DNA of 64,000 nucleotides from Clostridiaceae bacterium 14S0207 (GTDB lineage: Bacteria; Bacillota; Clostridia; Clostridiales; Clostridiaceae). The position numbers were made by a program, and so were the translations under genes. The notes under the pieces were generated by a model. The model did no database searches and was not told where the DNA came from. It saw only the letters and a list, made by a program, of their open reading frames with translations. The stretch spans positions 2,418,001 to 2,482,000 of the forward strand of contig CP026600.1 of assembly GCA_003288255.1 (NCBI GenBank). The letters are read 5' to 3'. Below are positions 8,714 to 18,669 of this stretch, in pieces (positions within the stretch are counted from its first letter, which is position 1; every line of letters starts with the position of its first letter).

Positions 8714-9028
8714 TCATAAATGTAATTTATATATAATATAAGCAAAAAAGACCCTTAGGGTCTTTAAAGAGGTTTCTTTATTGGCTGGTTCAACAAATAT
8801 ATTTTCTTCTTTTATTTCTGGTAACTCTTTAGTTACTTTAGAATAATAACCTTTATTAGTAACAATATAAATATTTTCCTTTGGTACTACAGGAGAAATT
8901 CTATCTATAGTATTTTTTAAAAAACTTTTTCCATTTATAATATTTAAAAATTGCTTAGGATTTTCATTTCTTGATAGAGGATACAATCTTGTACCTTTTC
9001 CTCCTGCTAATATTAAGGCATATAGCAC
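8714..9028 (-). pseudogene. Mannose-1-phosphate guanylyltransferase, truncated N-terminal remnant
   Basis: The 104-aa product begins LYALILAGGKGTRLYPLSR, the nucleotidyltransferase pyrophosphorylase motif, and continues NPKQFLNI and NIYIVTNKGY, as in ManC/GMP. A full enzyme is about 350 residues or more, and this frame diverges after EPANKETS, near the point where the family reads PANKETAP. A terminator hairpin sits inside the last codons. GTG at 9028 follows GAGGTG. It can hardly be active because most of the catalytic domain and the C-terminus are absent. It looks like a deletion remnant. Confidence 0.75.
8747..8765 (-). terminator. Terminator hairpin in the end of the manC remnant
   Basis: The near-perfect palindrome AAAGACCC-tta-GGGTCTTT is followed on the minus strand by TTTTTT. 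It overlaps the last coding bases of the truncated guanylyltransferase and protects the sensor gene downstream from read-through. Confidence 0.75.
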
Positions 9029-9122
9029 TAAAAAACACCTCTGTAAATTAGTTATACACTATATTATGAAACATTTATAAAAGTAGTGAATACTTTCACC
9101 TTTACTTTAAGTTATAACAATA

Positions 9123-10340
9123 TTATATAAGTATATCTTTTTTCTTAAATGTAATATGTGCTATAGCATAACAAATAACTCCCCATATCACTAATACAGT
9201 TACTGCTTTTCCTACTCCAATACTAGGGTCTCCTAATTGACTTACCAAATTTCCATCTATAATTCCACCAAGATTTGAATATGGTAAAAAACAATATGGC
9301 ATAAATTTGTTAAAGAATGATACCCCAAATCCTAAAAATTGAATTACTATAATGGATATTATGGAAATAGCCATAGATACCATGCTACTTTTAACTATTG
9401 TGGAAAGCACAAATGCAAAAGAACAACAAATTATTATATACAATACTTGTAATAATGCTAATAGTATTACTATTTTCCAAATAGGCATTATACTAGTAGA
9501 ATTACTTATAGGAATAATATCATGTCCTCCTTGTGAATTAATAGTTTTATCAAACATATACTTAATACCATATAAAATTGGTTCATTAGGGTTACCAAAC
9601 CCTTTAGTTAATCCAATTCCTAAGAAAAATAAAAGTTCTCCACTTAAAATCATTGTTACTGCTGTTGTAACTAACGCAATAAACTTAGATAATAATACCT
9701 TACCTCTTGATATAGGTTGTATAAGTAAAAACTTCATAGTAGGTGGTGTATATTCTCCCGATACCATATCGGAAGAAAAAATTATAATTCCAAAAGTTAA
9801 AAATGTTATACCTAGAACTTCTATAACATGCTTAAAGAAATTAAATCCATTCAGCATATATGAAGGTGTAGGTTTTATGTTATTTTTTAAATAATATTTA
9901 TTTAATTCAACTTCACTTCTAATTTGCTCTAAATTCTTATCGCGTTCTTTTTTGCTAATCTCATACTGTTTTTCTAAGCTCTCAATTTTCCTTGCCTGTT
10001 TTTCTTTCCAATCAACTTTTTTATTTGTTCTAATTTCTTCTTTTAAAGCACTTATTTCTTCATTTAAATTTTTAATTTCTTCGTTATATCTTACTTCTAT
10101 ACTCTTAACTTCTTTTGGATACTGTTTCTTTTCATTTTCACAATTTTCTTTTGAAATTCTTAAGTTTTCTTCAACTTGTGCCAATCTAGATTGTGGTTTT
10201 TCATTAATTATACTATTTTTTTCTTCTTTATATGCTGAGAATGTAAAACATCCTAGTAAAAGAAGGAAACCTATGAAAATTACCCATGTTTTAGGTCTAC
10301 TTAATAACTTAGTAATCTCATTTTTTATTAAAGTCAACAT
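9123..10340 (-). CDS. ABC-2 type transporter permease
   Basis: The 405-aa protein has an N-terminal membrane helix (WVIFIGFLLLLGCFTFSAY). A long charged coiled coil at about residues 50-145 is rich in E, K and N. At least five further membrane helices follow from residue 175. This is the layout of ABC-2 exporters with an extracellular coiled-coil loop, including bacitracin/lantibiotic-type and uncharacterised clostridial exporters. It shares one base with the ATPase gene upstream (TAATG), so the two form one unit. The substrate cannot be told from sequence. It ends with a lysine-rich cytoplasmic tail (FKKKDILI). Confidence 0.85.
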   Translation of the reverse strand: MLTLIKNEITKLLSRPKTWVIFIGFLLLLGCFTFSAYKEEKNSIINEKPQSRLAQVEENLRISKENCENEKKQYPKEVKSIEVRYNEEIKNLNEEISALKEEIRTNKKVDWKEKQARKIESLEKQYEISKKERDKNLEQIRSEVELNKYYLKNNIKPTPSYMLNGFNFFKHVIEVLGITFLTFGIIIFSSDMVSGEYTPPTMKFLLIQPISRGKVLLSKFIALVTTAVTMILSGELLFFLGIGLTKGFGNPNEPILYGIKYMFDKTINSQGGHDIIPISNSTSIMPIWKIVILLALLQVLYIIICCSFAFVLSTIVKSSMVSMAISIISIIVIQFLGFGVSFFNKFMPYCFLPYSNLGGIIDGNLVSQLGDPSIGVGKAVTVLVIWGVICYAIAHITFKKKDILI

Positions 10341-11251
10341 TATCTTTCTCCCCCTTCTACTAATTCCATGTATCTTTGTTCAACACCTTTATGTTTAATA
10401 TAAAATTCTAACAGTTCTACCTCATTATTAACTAATAATTTTATAATAGAAGAAACTTTCTTCATATCTACAACAACATTTATTAATTCTTTGTCTTCTT
10501 TGATATCCTGAACATCTTCTATTTTTTTTAGAACATCTTTACATTTCTCTTTATCTTTAGAATGTATAACTAAAGTTATATTATTTTGTTCTTCTTCATT
10601 TTCTATTAAACTTTCAATAGATTGAATTTGACCCTTTTTTATAAAAGCAACAGTATCACATAATTCTTGAACTTCACTTAATATATGTGATGATATAAAT
10701 ACAGCTGTACCTCTTTTTCTAGCCGCTGTTCTTACTATTTCTCTAAAGTCTAATATTCCTGATGGATCTAATCCATTTGTAGGTTCATCCAATATTAATA
10801 ATTTAGGATTAGATATTAATGCTGCACCAAGTCCTAATCTTTGTTTCATACCCAAAGAATACCTTTTAACTTTTAAATCTATTTTTTCTTTTAATCCTAT
10901 AGTTTCGATTATTTCATCAACTTCTTTTTTACATATTCCCCTAATTCTAGCTATCTGCATTAAATTTTCTCTTCCTGAAAGATAGGTATATAACTCTGGA
11001 TTTTCTACTACTGCTCCAACCTGTTCAAGTGCTTTTTCTCTATTATTACTTAAATCATTTCCCATAATACTAATACTTCCTTTGGTTGGATGTATTAGTC
11101 CTACTAACATTCTTATAGTAGTAGTTTTTCCTGCACCATTAGGCCCTAAAAATCCAAAAATCTCCCCTTCTTTTACCGAAAAATCTATTCCCTGTATTAT
11201 TTCACTCTTTCCTAAAGTTTTATATAATCCCTTTACTTCTAAAACATTCAT
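10340..11251 (-). CDS. ABC transporter ATPase (BcrA/CcmA type)
   Basis: The 303-aa ATPase starts at ATG 11251 behind GAGAGGA; a longer frame upstream lacks a ribosome site. It has Walker A GPNGAGKTT, Q-loop region VENPELYTYLSGREN, signature YSLGMKQRLG, Walker B LLILDEPTNG and switch histidine ISSHILSE. A C-terminal accessory domain of about 80 residues is typical of bacitracin/antibiotic-type exporters. It pairs with the permease that follows. A regulator gene is not adjacent, so the inducer and substrate remain unknown. Confidence 0.9.
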   Translation of the reverse strand: MNVLEVKGLYKTLGKSEIIQGIDFSVKEGEIFGFLGPNGAGKTTTIRMLVGLIHPTKGSISIMGNDLSNNREKALEQVGAVVENPELYTYLSGRENLMQIARIRGICKKEVDEIIETIGLKEKIDLKVKRYSLGMKQRLGLGAALISNPKLLILDEPTNGLDPSGILDFREIVRTAARKRGTAVFISSHILSEVQELCDTVAFIKKGQIQSIESLIENEEEQNNITLVIHSKDKEKCKDVLKKIEDVQDIKEDKELINVVVDMKKVSSIIKLLVNNEVELLEFYIKHKGVEQRYMELVEGGER

Positions 11252-11389
11252 ATCCTCTCTCCTCCCTTTTAAATAAATTTTAATGTACAAATACCTAAAT
11301 GTAAATAATTTCAATGTCTATTTAAGTTTATCTTAACTTTAACGTAAGATTTTAATACTTTCTTAAGAAATTTTTCTAATTTAAGTATA

Positions 11390-11435
11390 AAAAACACAAT
11401 AATAAAATGTAAAAACATTTTATTATTGTGTTTTT
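11390..11435. terminator. Strong bidirectional terminator
   Basis: Two 21-base arms (11390-11410 and 11415-11435) are perfectly complementary with a 4-base loop, A-rich before and T-rich after. On the minus strand it ends the unit of the acidic protein gene whose stop is at 11453. It stands before the ABC ATPase gene. Confidence 0.85.
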
Positions 11436-11452
11436 ATAAATCATATTAAACT

Positions 11453-11890
11453 TTATTCTTCTTCTTCCTTAACCTTATCTTCTTTTATATCTTTATTTTT
11501 AAGTTCCTTATTTTCTTTTTTAACTTTTTCCTTTTTATCTTCTTTTTCTTTTATAGTTGCCACTTCAAATCTAAAACCATTTTTATCATTCATTTGAACT
11601 AAAACTTCAAAATCATCACTATTATCTTCGTCATTAACAATTTCTTTTCTTTCTCTTGTCGGAATTTTATCTGCAAATGTTCTAAAAAGTTCTTCTTTAA
11701 AATATTCTGCATCTATTCTTGGAAAACCAGATAAAAGTTCAAATCCATATTCCAATGCCTTTTTAGTTTCTTCTATATTATATTTAAAATAATATTTTCC
11801 AGTTCTCTTGCATAATTGTCCTATTTTAAATTCCTTTTGTTCTTCATTTCTCCAAAATAAATATAATGTTTCTTTTTGTTCTATACCCAC
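11453..11890 (-). CDS. Uncharacterised 145-aa protein with an acidic/basic tail
   Basis: The start is GTG at 11890 with AAAGAGGTG seven or eight bases upstream. Residues 1-85 look like a folded domain (ETLYLFWRN, IGQLCKRTGKYYFKYN, LLSGFPRIDAEYFKEELF, IPTRERKEI). The pattern recalls the N-terminal segment of HipA-like proteins or a related small domain, but I cannot confirm that. The last 40 residues are an almost uninterrupted mix of K and E, probably disordered or coiled coil. No toxin kinase domain follows, so a HipA toxin is excluded. The phosphopentomutase-like gene lies 23 bases upstream, so they may be co-transcribed. Confidence 0.65.
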   Translation of the reverse strand: MGIEQKETLYLFWRNEEQKEFKIGQLCKRTGKYYFKYNIEETKKALEYGFELLSGFPRIDAEYFKEELFRTFADKIPTRERKEIVNDEDNSDDFEVLVQMNDKNGFRFEVATIKEKEDKKEKVKKENKELKNKDIKEDKVKEEEE

Positions 11891-11913
11891 TACTCTACAC
11901 CTCTTTATAAATT

Positions 11914-13113
11914 TTATACTAGCTCAAAAAAGCTCTTTCCTTCATCAATACTTTCTACATCGAAAAATTCACAAACTGTTGCCCCTATATCGCTTAAACT
12001 TTCTCTCAACCCTATACTATTACTTTTAAGTTGTTTTTTATATACAATAACAGGTACTTTTTCTCTTGTATGCCTTCCATGACCTATAGTTGGATCATTA
12101 CCATGATCTGCTGTTATAATAAATAAATCATCATCATCTATTATATTTTTAATTTCACCAATAAAACTATCAATTATTTCTAATTGTTTTCCATATAAAT
12201 TTTTATCTTGAAGATGACCAGCTAGATCGGTTTCTTGTATATTTATAAATAAAAAACCTTCATTAAAATCTTCTAATATTTTTAAGGTTTTTTTTATTAT
12301 ATCACTAGTATGTATTCCTGGCACTTTTTTTATGTTATTCATACTTATAATATCACTAACTTTTCCTACTAAAACTACAGGTATGTTATTTTCTACAAGC
12401 TTCTTAATACAATGTCCTTCATTACTTATACCAGCACCTAAATGAACTACTTTGTACCCTCTATTATACAAATTGGCTTTTTCGGCATTTATACCAATAT
12501 ATTCATTAAATCTTATTTCTATGCACTCTTTTAGCTCTTCTAAATTTATATTACACTTTACAACAGCTATTCTAGGTATCTCTACCACTTCTCTTACTTT
12601 TTTGCCTATTTCCAATACAACATTAAAATCTGAATTTTCATCTCCTAAGACAGTATATAATTGTCCTTTTTCCCCCTCTATATTATCCGAAATTATTACC
12701 TTATTGTCTACTATTAAATAAGATTTATTAAGTTTTTTCTCTACGTTAACACTATAACCGCTGTTTCTTAAAAAATTATATATTTTATCTATATACTCAG
12801 AAAATGATTTTAAAATAGGTTTTGTAAGTTTTGCTCCTACAATTTCATAATGTCCATAAAAAGAATCGGCACCTTCATGCTTTAAATTACTAACTCCCCA
12901 AATACAATTATTACTCTTTTTAAATGACTCAACCTCTTCTCCTAAACAATTTATTAATCCTAAATTTTCTAGGTTGTTTAACTTTAACATAGAATTATCT
13001 TCAAGTACATGTTTTAAGGTATTACTTCCTATATCATTAGGTCTATCTTTTTTTACATCATCCATTTCTCCAATTCCTAAACTGTCAATTACAAGAAGAA
13101 TTGCTCTTTTCAT
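11914..13113 (-). CDS. Phosphopentomutase-family metalloenzyme
   Basis: This 399-aa member of the alkaline-phosphatase superfamily begins with the metal site AILLVIDSLGIGEMDD. It carries the family histidines and aspartates in FYGHYEIVG, GIHTSDIIKK, INIQETDLAGH and the C-terminal TADHGNDPTIGHGRHTREKVP, which matches the DeoB dimanganese site. DeoB interconverts ribose-1- and ribose-5-phosphate in nucleoside salvage. Length agrees with DeoB (about 390), but the middle cap region is diverged and the gene is not next to other nucleoside genes, so a related activity is possible. ATG follows AAGGTGA. Confidence 0.8.
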   Translation of the reverse strand: MKRAILLVIDSLGIGEMDDVKKDRPNDIGSNTLKHVLEDNSMLKLNNLENLGLINCLGEEVESFKKSNNCIWGVSNLKHEGADSFYGHYEIVGAKLTKPILKSFSEYIDKIYNFLRNSGYSVNVEKKLNKSYLIVDNKVIISDNIEGEKGQLYTVLGDENSDFNVVLEIGKKVREVVEIPRIAVVKCNINLEELKECIEIRFNEYIGINAEKANLYNRGYKVVHLGAGISNEGHCIKKLVENNIPVVLVGKVSDIISMNNIKKVPGIHTSDIIKKTLKILEDFNEGFLFINIQETDLAGHLQDKNLYGKQLEIIDSFIGEIKNIIDDDDLFIITADHGNDPTIGHGRHTREKVPVIVYKKQLKSNSIGLRESLSDIGATVCEFFDVESIDEGKSFFELV

Positions 13114-13178
13114 AAAATCACCTTCTTATGTTTATAATTCTACTCTTAGAACTTAAATATACAAAGTATTTTTAATAC

Positions 13179-13225
13179 AAAAGGCACAGTTATACCTTTA
13201 ATTTTAAAGTTATAATGTGCCTTTT
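13179..13225 (-). terminator. Terminator after ileS
   Basis: The arms AAAAGGCACA (13179-13188) and TGTGCCTTTT (13216-13225) enclose an AT-rich loop that pairs partly with itself. It lies 24 bases after the ileS stop. Confidence 0.75.
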
Positions 13226-13248
13226 AATGTATTTTTATTTCATTTAAG

Positions 13249-16200
13249 CTATTTAACAACCTCAACAGCTAATTTTAATAATTCTCCATTGATTTTAACT
13301 TCATTATATTCTTTATCCTCATTGTAAAGAATTTCTACTGTAAGAGTTTCTTTCATTATAGTATCTTCATATTTTCTGATAACAGCCTCTAAGTTTTCAT
13401 TTTCTGAAACATAAAGCTTAATTTTATCTGCTACTTCAAAACCACTATCTTTTCTCATATTTTGAACTTTGCTTAAAATTTCTCTAACATGCCCTTCTTC
13501 TTTTAACTCTTCAGTTATAGTAGTATCTAAAAGAACTCCTATTTCGCCTTCACCAGCGAAAGCATATCCCTCTAAACCTTGCATGGTTACTAATAAATTC
13601 TCTTTATTAAGTTCTATTTCATTTCCCTCAATATTAATTACTACATTTTCACCTGCATCCACTTTTTGAGCTAATTCCATTTGATTTTGTTCAGAAATAG
13701 TTTTTCTAATTTGTGGTATTAGTTTACCATAGCTTCTACCAAGCACAGGAAGATTAGGCTTAATTTCAAACTCAACAAATTTAGATACATCTGCTCCAAA
13801 TTTTATTGCTTTAATATTAAGTTCGTCTTTTATAATATCTCCATAATACTCTGGAATAGCCTTTGTAGATAATAACATCGTAGAAAGTGGTTGTCTGTTC
13901 TTAATATTAGCACCATTTCTTGCTGCCCTACCTAATTTAACAACTTTATAAGCTAAATCCATTTCTTTTTCTAAGTCAACATTAATTAATTTTTCATTAT
14001 ATCCTGCCCACTTACATAAATGAATACTTTCTGGTTCATTCTTATCTAAAGTAACAACAAGATTTTGATAAATTTCTTCTGTCATAAATGGAACAAATGG
14101 TGCTGCAATCTTACATACATTTACAAGTACATTATATAATGTTACATAAGCACCTATCTTATCATTTGTTAATTCTTCTGACCAATATCTAGATCTATTT
14201 CTTCTTACATACCAGTTAGATAATTCATCAACAAATCCTTCTAAAGCTAAAGCTGCCTGAGTTATTCTGTAATTATCTAAATCCTCTTCTATAGTCTTAC
14301 ATAGTGAATTTAATTTAGAAATAATCCATTTATCCATTACATTTTCAGATACAAAATCTTTATACTCTAATGGGTTAAATTTATCTATTTCAGCATATAA
14401 AACATAGAATGAATATACATTCCATAACGTTCCTAAGAATCTTCTACCAGTTTCCGCAACATCATCTTCTGAAAATCTAGTTGGTAACCATGGAGCACTA
14501 GCTGTATAGAAATGCCATCTAGCTGCATCAGCACCTTCATGCTCTAAAACATCAAATGGATCAACTACATTACCTTTATGTTTAGACATTTTAATTCCTT
14601 TTTTATCAAGCACGTGACCTAAAACTATGCAATTTTCAAATGGAGCTTTATTAAATAAAGTAGTTCCTATTGCTTGTAATGTATAGAACCAACCTCTTGT
14701 TTGGTCTACAGCTTCTGAAATAAACTGTGCTGGGAAGTTTTGCTCAAAAATTTCTTTATTTTCAAATGGATAGTGATGTTGAGCAAATGGCATTGATCCT
14801 GAATCAAACCAACAATCAATAACTTCTTTAGTTCTCTTCATTTCTTTTCCACAATGAGGACAGTTTAAATGTACCTCATCTATATATGGCTTATGAAGTT
14901 CGATACCTTCTTTTACATCAATACCTTTTTTCATAAGTTCTTCTCTACTACCTATGCATTCTTTATGTCCACATTCGCATTCCCAAATAGGAAGTGGAGT
15001 TCCCCAGTATCTATCTCTACTGATACCCCAGTCAATATTATTTTCTAAGAATTTACCCATTCTTCCATTTTTAATATTATCTGGTAACCAATTAATGCCT
15101 TGGTTATTCTTTATAAGATTTTCTTTAACCTTAGTAGTTTTTACAAACCAACTATCTTTAGGATAGTATAAAAGTGGAGTATCACATCTCCAACAATGTG
15201 GGTATGAGTGAGTAAACTTTTCTGACTTATAAAGCATATTATTTTCTTTCATATACTCTAAAACTTTAGGATCTGCTTTCTTAACGAACAATCCTTTCCA
15301 AGGTTCTACTGAATCTACAAAACATCCACTTTTATCAACTAAATTGATTAATGGTAAATTATTTTGTTTACATACAAGATTATCATCTTCACCATAAGCA
15401 GGTGCTGTATGAACTATTCCTGTACCATCAGTTAATGTAACAAAATCACCATGAATTACAATAAAAGCTTTTTCTTTAGGCGTTTCAAACTTAAATAACT
15501 GTTCGTATTCCATTCCTAAAATTTCTTCACCTTTAAATTCTTTTAGAATAGTATACTCACCATCTAAAACCTTAGGTACTAATTCCTTAGCTAATATATA
15601 AACTTCACCGTTATTTTCAACTTCTACATAATCATATTTTTTATTAATTGTAAGAGCTACGTTACTTGGTAATGTCCAAGGTGTTGTAGTCCAAGCTAAG
15701 AAATATTTATTTTCTTCGTCTTTAACTTTAAACTTAACAAAAGCTGTAGCTTCTTTTACATCTTTATATCCTTGAGCAACTTCATGAGAAGATAAGGCTG
15801 TTCCACATCTTGGACAATAGGGCATAATCTTATGACCTTGGAATAATAACTCCTTATCCCACATTTGTTTTAATGCCCACCAAACTGATTCTATGTAGTT
15901 ATCATGATATGTTACATAAGGATTATCCATATCAACCCAATAACCTAATTTTTCGGACATTTCTTTCCAAAGGCTAGTATATTTAAATACACTATCTTTA
16001 CATTCCTTAACAAATTTTTCTACACCATACTCTTCAATTTGTTCTTTACCAGATATTCCAAGCATTTTCTCAACTTCAAGTTCAACTGGTAAACCATGAG
16101 TATCCCATCCAGCTTTTCTTAAAACTTTATATCCCTTCATAACCTTATATCTAGGAATTAAGTCTTTCATAACACGAGTTAAAACGTGACCTACATGTGG

Positions 16201-16359
16201 TTTTCCATTAGCTGTTGGAGGTCCATCATAAAAAGTAAAATATTCTCCATCTTGATTTAAATCGAAGTTCTTTTGTATTATATCCTTATCATTCCAAAAC
16301 TTCGCAATTTCTTTTTCTCTAGCAACATTATTTTTTGAATTATCAATTTTATTATACAT
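13249..16359 (-). CDS. ileS: Isoleucyl-tRNA synthetase
   Basis: The 1036-aa class I synthetase charges tRNA-Ile. The HIGH-type motif is [11 protein letters not shown] near residue 52, and the KMSKS-type motif is KMSKHKGN. An editing (CP1) domain lies between them with [11 protein letters not shown] and [15 protein letters not shown]. Cysteine pairs [13 protein letters not shown] and CPHCG suggest metal sites. Length above 1000 and the HKGN variant fit the IleS2 type, which resembles the eukaryotic enzyme and includes mupirocin-tolerant forms, rather than the shorter IleS1. Expression is controlled by the T-box leader directly upstream. Confidence 0.97.
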   Translation of the reverse strand: MYNKIDNSKNNVAREKEIAKFWNDKDIIQKNFDLNQDGEYFTFYDGPPTANGKPHVGHVLTRVMKDLIPRYKVMKGYKVLRKAGWDTHGLPVELEVEKMLGISGKEQIEEYGVEKFVKECKDSVFKYTSLWKEMSEKLGYWVDMDNPYVTYHDNYIESVWWALKQMWDKELLFQGHKIMPYCPRCGTALSSHEVAQGYKDVKEATAFVKFKVKDEENKYFLAWTTTPWTLPSNVALTINKKYDYVEVENNGEVYILAKELVPKVLDGEYTILKEFKGEEILGMEYEQLFKFETPKEKAFIVIHGDFVTLTDGTGIVHTAPAYGEDDNLVCKQNNLPLINLVDKSGCFVDSVEPWKGLFVKKADPKVLEYMKENNMLYKSEKFTHSYPHCWRCDTPLLYYPKDSWFVKTTKVKENLIKNNQGINWLPDNIKNGRMGKFLENNIDWGISRDRYWGTPLPIWECECGHKECIGSREELMKKGIDVKEGIELHKPYIDEVHLNCPHCGKEMKRTKEVIDCWFDSGSMPFAQHHYPFENKEIFEQNFPAQFISEAVDQTRGWFYTLQAIGTTLFNKAPFENCIVLGHVLDKKGIKMSKHKGNVVDPFDVLEHEGADAARWHFYTASAPWLPTRFSEDDVAETGRRFLGTLWNVYSFYVLYAEIDKFNPLEYKDFVSENVMDKWIISKLNSLCKTIEEDLDNYRITQAALALEGFVDELSNWYVRRNRSRYWSEELTNDKIGAYVTLYNVLVNVCKIAAPFVPFMTEEIYQNLVVTLDKNEPESIHLCKWAGYNEKLINVDLEKEMDLAYKVVKLGRAARNGANIKNRQPLSTMLLSTKAIPEYYGDIIKDELNIKAIKFGADVSKFVEFEIKPNLPVLGRSYGKLIPQIRKTISEQNQMELAQKVDAGENVVINIEGNEIELNKENLLVTMQGLEGYAFAGEGEIGVLLDTTITEELKEEGHVREILSKVQNMRKDSGFEVADKIKLYVSENENLEAVIRKYEDTIMKETLTVEILYNEDKEYNEVKINGELLKLAVEVVK

Positions 16360-16411
16360 ATCTTTACTCCTTTCATACCTATTAAAATTATACCCATACT
16401 ATTTAAAAATA

Positions 16412-16660
16412 AAAAAACTTCGCCCTTAATAGGACGAAGCATATCTTCTTCGTTATACCACCTATGGTAGTTTAAAATATTTCAAGTACTTAAAATTTTA
16501 AATTTTGCATACCCTATTCTTTAACGCAGAATTACGTAAAAGCTTACTTATAATTTTCAGCCTTAAGCTCCTAGGTGATTTTCATCCATTCTCCACTATG
16601 GGTTTCCACCATTCCCCACTCTCTTAAAGTTTACAAATAAATTACTCTTCCTAATCAAAG
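16412..16660 (-). promoter_or_regulatory. T-box riboswitch (tRNA-Ile) in the ileS leader
   Basis: On the minus strand the leader shows AGAGAGTGG near its start, the conserved T-box core GGTGGTATAACG (plus strand about 16451-16464) and a terminator stem at 16418-16439 followed by seven T. The antiterminator can form between the T-box core and the 5' terminator arm. A candidate specifier is ATC (plus-strand GAT, 16577-16579) in the context GAAAATCACC, which fits isoleucine. Uncharged tRNA-Ile should bind and allow read-through into ileS. Confidence 0.9.
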
Positions 16661-16689
16661 CTTTTTTGTATCTATTATAATTATTTTTA

Positions 16690-16718
16690 ATTATAATATA
16701 CACATTTATTCTTGTCAA
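16690..16718 (-). promoter_or_regulatory. Sigma-A promoter for ileS
   Basis: On the minus strand TTGACA (16713-16718) and TATAAT (16690-16695) are separated by exactly 17 bases, both perfect consensus hexamers. They stand just upstream of the T-box leader. Confidence 0.85.
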
Positions 16719-17130
16719 ACATATATATTTATTAGAATAAATCTAAATTCACAATATAATTTATGGTACAGAAATATCCTAATCGTCTAAGAAATTTTGT
16801 AATCTTTCATAATATTGAGCATTTATTTCTTTCTATTGTATATATCATAAGATTGTTTTGTTATAAAATTACTATAATTTAAAAGCCCTTATATTAACAA
16901 TTGTTTCCTTATAATTTGTATTTACCTAATAATTGTTATAATGATTAAAATTAAGTATAATGTTAATGTTATGTTTAATTTTATGTAGAATATAATTAGT
17001 TATGTAAAATTTACATAATTACTTATAAATATTTATATAGGCTTTATAATTTTTTTACAATTTTCTTGTATACTAAATATATAAAATATTAAAATATATA
17101 TTATGTGATTAAATTAAGGAGTGATTCTAT
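16719..17130. other. Long AT-rich intergenic region between divergent genes
   Basis: About 410 bases with no credible reading frame. It separates the ileS promoter from the plus-strand gene at 17131. TTTACA-like and TATACT-like hexamers occur near 17053-17080 and could serve the plus-strand gene, and AAGGAG at 17117-17122 is its ribosome site. I see no structured RNA motif. Confidence 0.5.
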
Positions 17131-17775
17131 TTGAATATAAAATGGTTAGGACATTCTAGTTTCTTGATTACTTCCAATAAGACTAATACAAAAATCTTAA
17201 CAGATCCTTTTCCTAATACTATAGGATATAAAACATATAATGATTATGCAGATATAGTAACCATAAGTCATCATCATTTTGATCATAATTGCTTAGATAA
17301 TATTAAAGGCGATTATGTAGTTATACATAAAGTTGGCGAACTTTTGGCTCACAATATAAAATTTACTTGTTTCCCTTCTTTTCATGATGAAGTTAAAGGT
17401 GCAAAACGAGGAAACAATAGCATTATAAAGTTTTGTATAGATGGAATTAATATTTGTCATTTAGGAGACTTAGGACATATGCTAAGTGATTCTCAAATAA
17501 AGGATTTAGGAGAAATAAATGTTTTACTTATACCAGTAGGTGGTAACTATACCATAGACAATATCCAAGCTTTTGAATTGTGTCAAAAAATAAATAGTAA
17601 CATTGTAATTCCTATGCACTACAAAACACCTGATTTAAATTTTGAACTTGATGACTTGGAAAACTTTTTAATAAAAATGGGCAATTATACAAACCTTAAT
17701 ACTAATGAACTAATCATAGATAATAGAGCTTCTATTTGTGAATTTAAAAATAAAGTTATAATTTTAGATTATTAA
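17131..17775 (+). CDS. Metallo-beta-lactamase-fold hydrolase (UPF0173-like)
   Basis: The 214-aa protein starts at TTG, seven to eight bases after AAGGAG. It has the MBL-fold order of metal ligands: HHHFDHN (HxHxDH-type) near residue 48, CHLGDLGH near 109 and PMHYKTPD near 168. The N-terminus IKWLGHSSFLI is characteristic of the UPF0173/YtkL group, which are predicted metal-dependent hydrolases of unknown substrate. It is a separate unit on the plus strand, followed after 130 bases by another plus-strand gene. Confidence 0.85.
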   Translation: MNIKWLGHSSFLITSNKTNTKILTDPFPNTIGYKTYNDYADIVTISHHHFDHNCLDNIKGDYVVIHKVGELLAHNIKFTCFPSFHDEVKGAKRGNNSIIKFCIDGINICHLGDLGHMLSDSQIKDLGEINVLLIPVGGNYTIDNIQAFELCQKINSNIVIPMHYKTPDLNFELDDLENFLIKMGNYTNLNTNELIIDNRASICEFKNKVIILDY

Positions 17776-17906
17776 TTATAATTCTATCTTTTTTAAAAAA
17801 CACTTTACAAATTATATTAATTTATTTTAAGATTATATATATTTTATTAAAGACATAATGAAATTCGAATTTATAGTCTTTATTTGATAAAGGAGTGATT
17901 TATACA

Positions 17907-18602
17907 ATGCGCAAACATGTACCTGTAATTAAAGGAACTCTTAGAAGCCATATGCTTGAAATGCCTACTGCCATAAGAGATGCTAGTGGTATATTAATTT
18001 TTGGTAAACGTTTAAAATCTTTTGTTTTTACAACGGATGTTGCTATAATAAAAAACACTAATGCTGATGCTATTATAGCCGTATATCCTTTCACTCCTCA
18101 ACCTATAATCACAGAATCCCTAATCATGGCTGCTGACGTACCTATCTTCTGTGGTGTTGGCGGAGGAATCACTACCGGCAAAAGAGTAGTTAATTTAGCC
18201 CTTGATGCAGAATTTAAGGGTGCTTTAGGAGTAGTTGTTAATAACCCAACTCCAAATGAAGTTATACGTCAAATGAGAGAGATGATAGATATTCCTATTA
18301 TTGTGACTGTGGTATCTGAATACGAAGATATAGCCGCAAGAATCGATGCTGGAGCTACTATTTTAAATGTTTCTGGTGCTAAACGTACTCCTTACATAGT
18401 AAAAAAGATACGTGAGAAGTATCCTGAATTTCCTATTATAGCTACTGGTGGCCCTAATGAAAATTCAATAAGACAAACTATAGAGGCTGGTGCCAATGCC
18501 ATTACTTATACTCCACCTGCTACAGCAGATATATTAAACGAAATAATGTTAAGTTATAGAGATAACTATGAAAGCTATTATGAAGATGATCTTAATAAAT
18601 AA
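17907..18602 (+). CDS. Uncharacterised TIM-barrel-like enzyme of clostridia
   Basis: I choose ATG 17907, which follows AAGGAGTGA at normal spacing, giving 231 aa. The sequence alternates hydrophobic strands and glycine-rich turns: IFCGVGGGITTGKR, ALGVVVNNPTP, PIIVTVVSEYED, GATILNVSGA and IATGGPNENSIRQTIEAGANAITYTPP. This is a phosphate-binding TIM-barrel pattern like that of deoxyribose-phosphate aldolase or ThiG/TrpF-type enzymes. I do not recognise a specific activity; it is often annotated only as a hydrolase or hypothetical. It stands alone and ends at a shared terminator. Confidence 0.7.
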   Translation: MRKHVPVIKGTLRSHMLEMPTAIRDASGILIFGKRLKSFVFTTDVAIIKNTNADAIIAVYPFTPQPIITESLIMAADVPIFCGVGGGITTGKRVVNLALDAEFKGALGVVVNNPTPNEVIRQMREMIDIPIIVTVVSEYEDIAARIDAGATILNVSGAKRTPYIVKKIREKYPEFPIIATGGPNENSIRQTIEAGANAITYTPPATADILNEIMLSYRDNYESYYEDDLNK

Positions 18603-18621
18603 ACATATTTTCATAATATAT

Positions 18622-18662
18622 AAAAATACCTATTAGTTTTTTATAAACCAATAGGTATTTTT
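18622..18662. terminator. Bidirectional terminator between convergent genes
   Basis: Eighteen-base arms 18622-18639 and 18645-18662 pair with one G-U, flanked by A and T runs. It serves the TIM-barrel gene on the plus strand and nrdG on the minus strand. Confidence 0.85.
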
Positions 18663-18669
18663 TATGTTT

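Noticed and set aside
9352-9894. 180-codon plus-strand frame
   Set aside because: It is the mirror of the ABC permease helices on the other strand and has no start signal.
11453-11890. HipA-like toxin
   Set aside because: Only a weak likeness to the N-terminal segment is present and there is no kinase domain or HipB partner.
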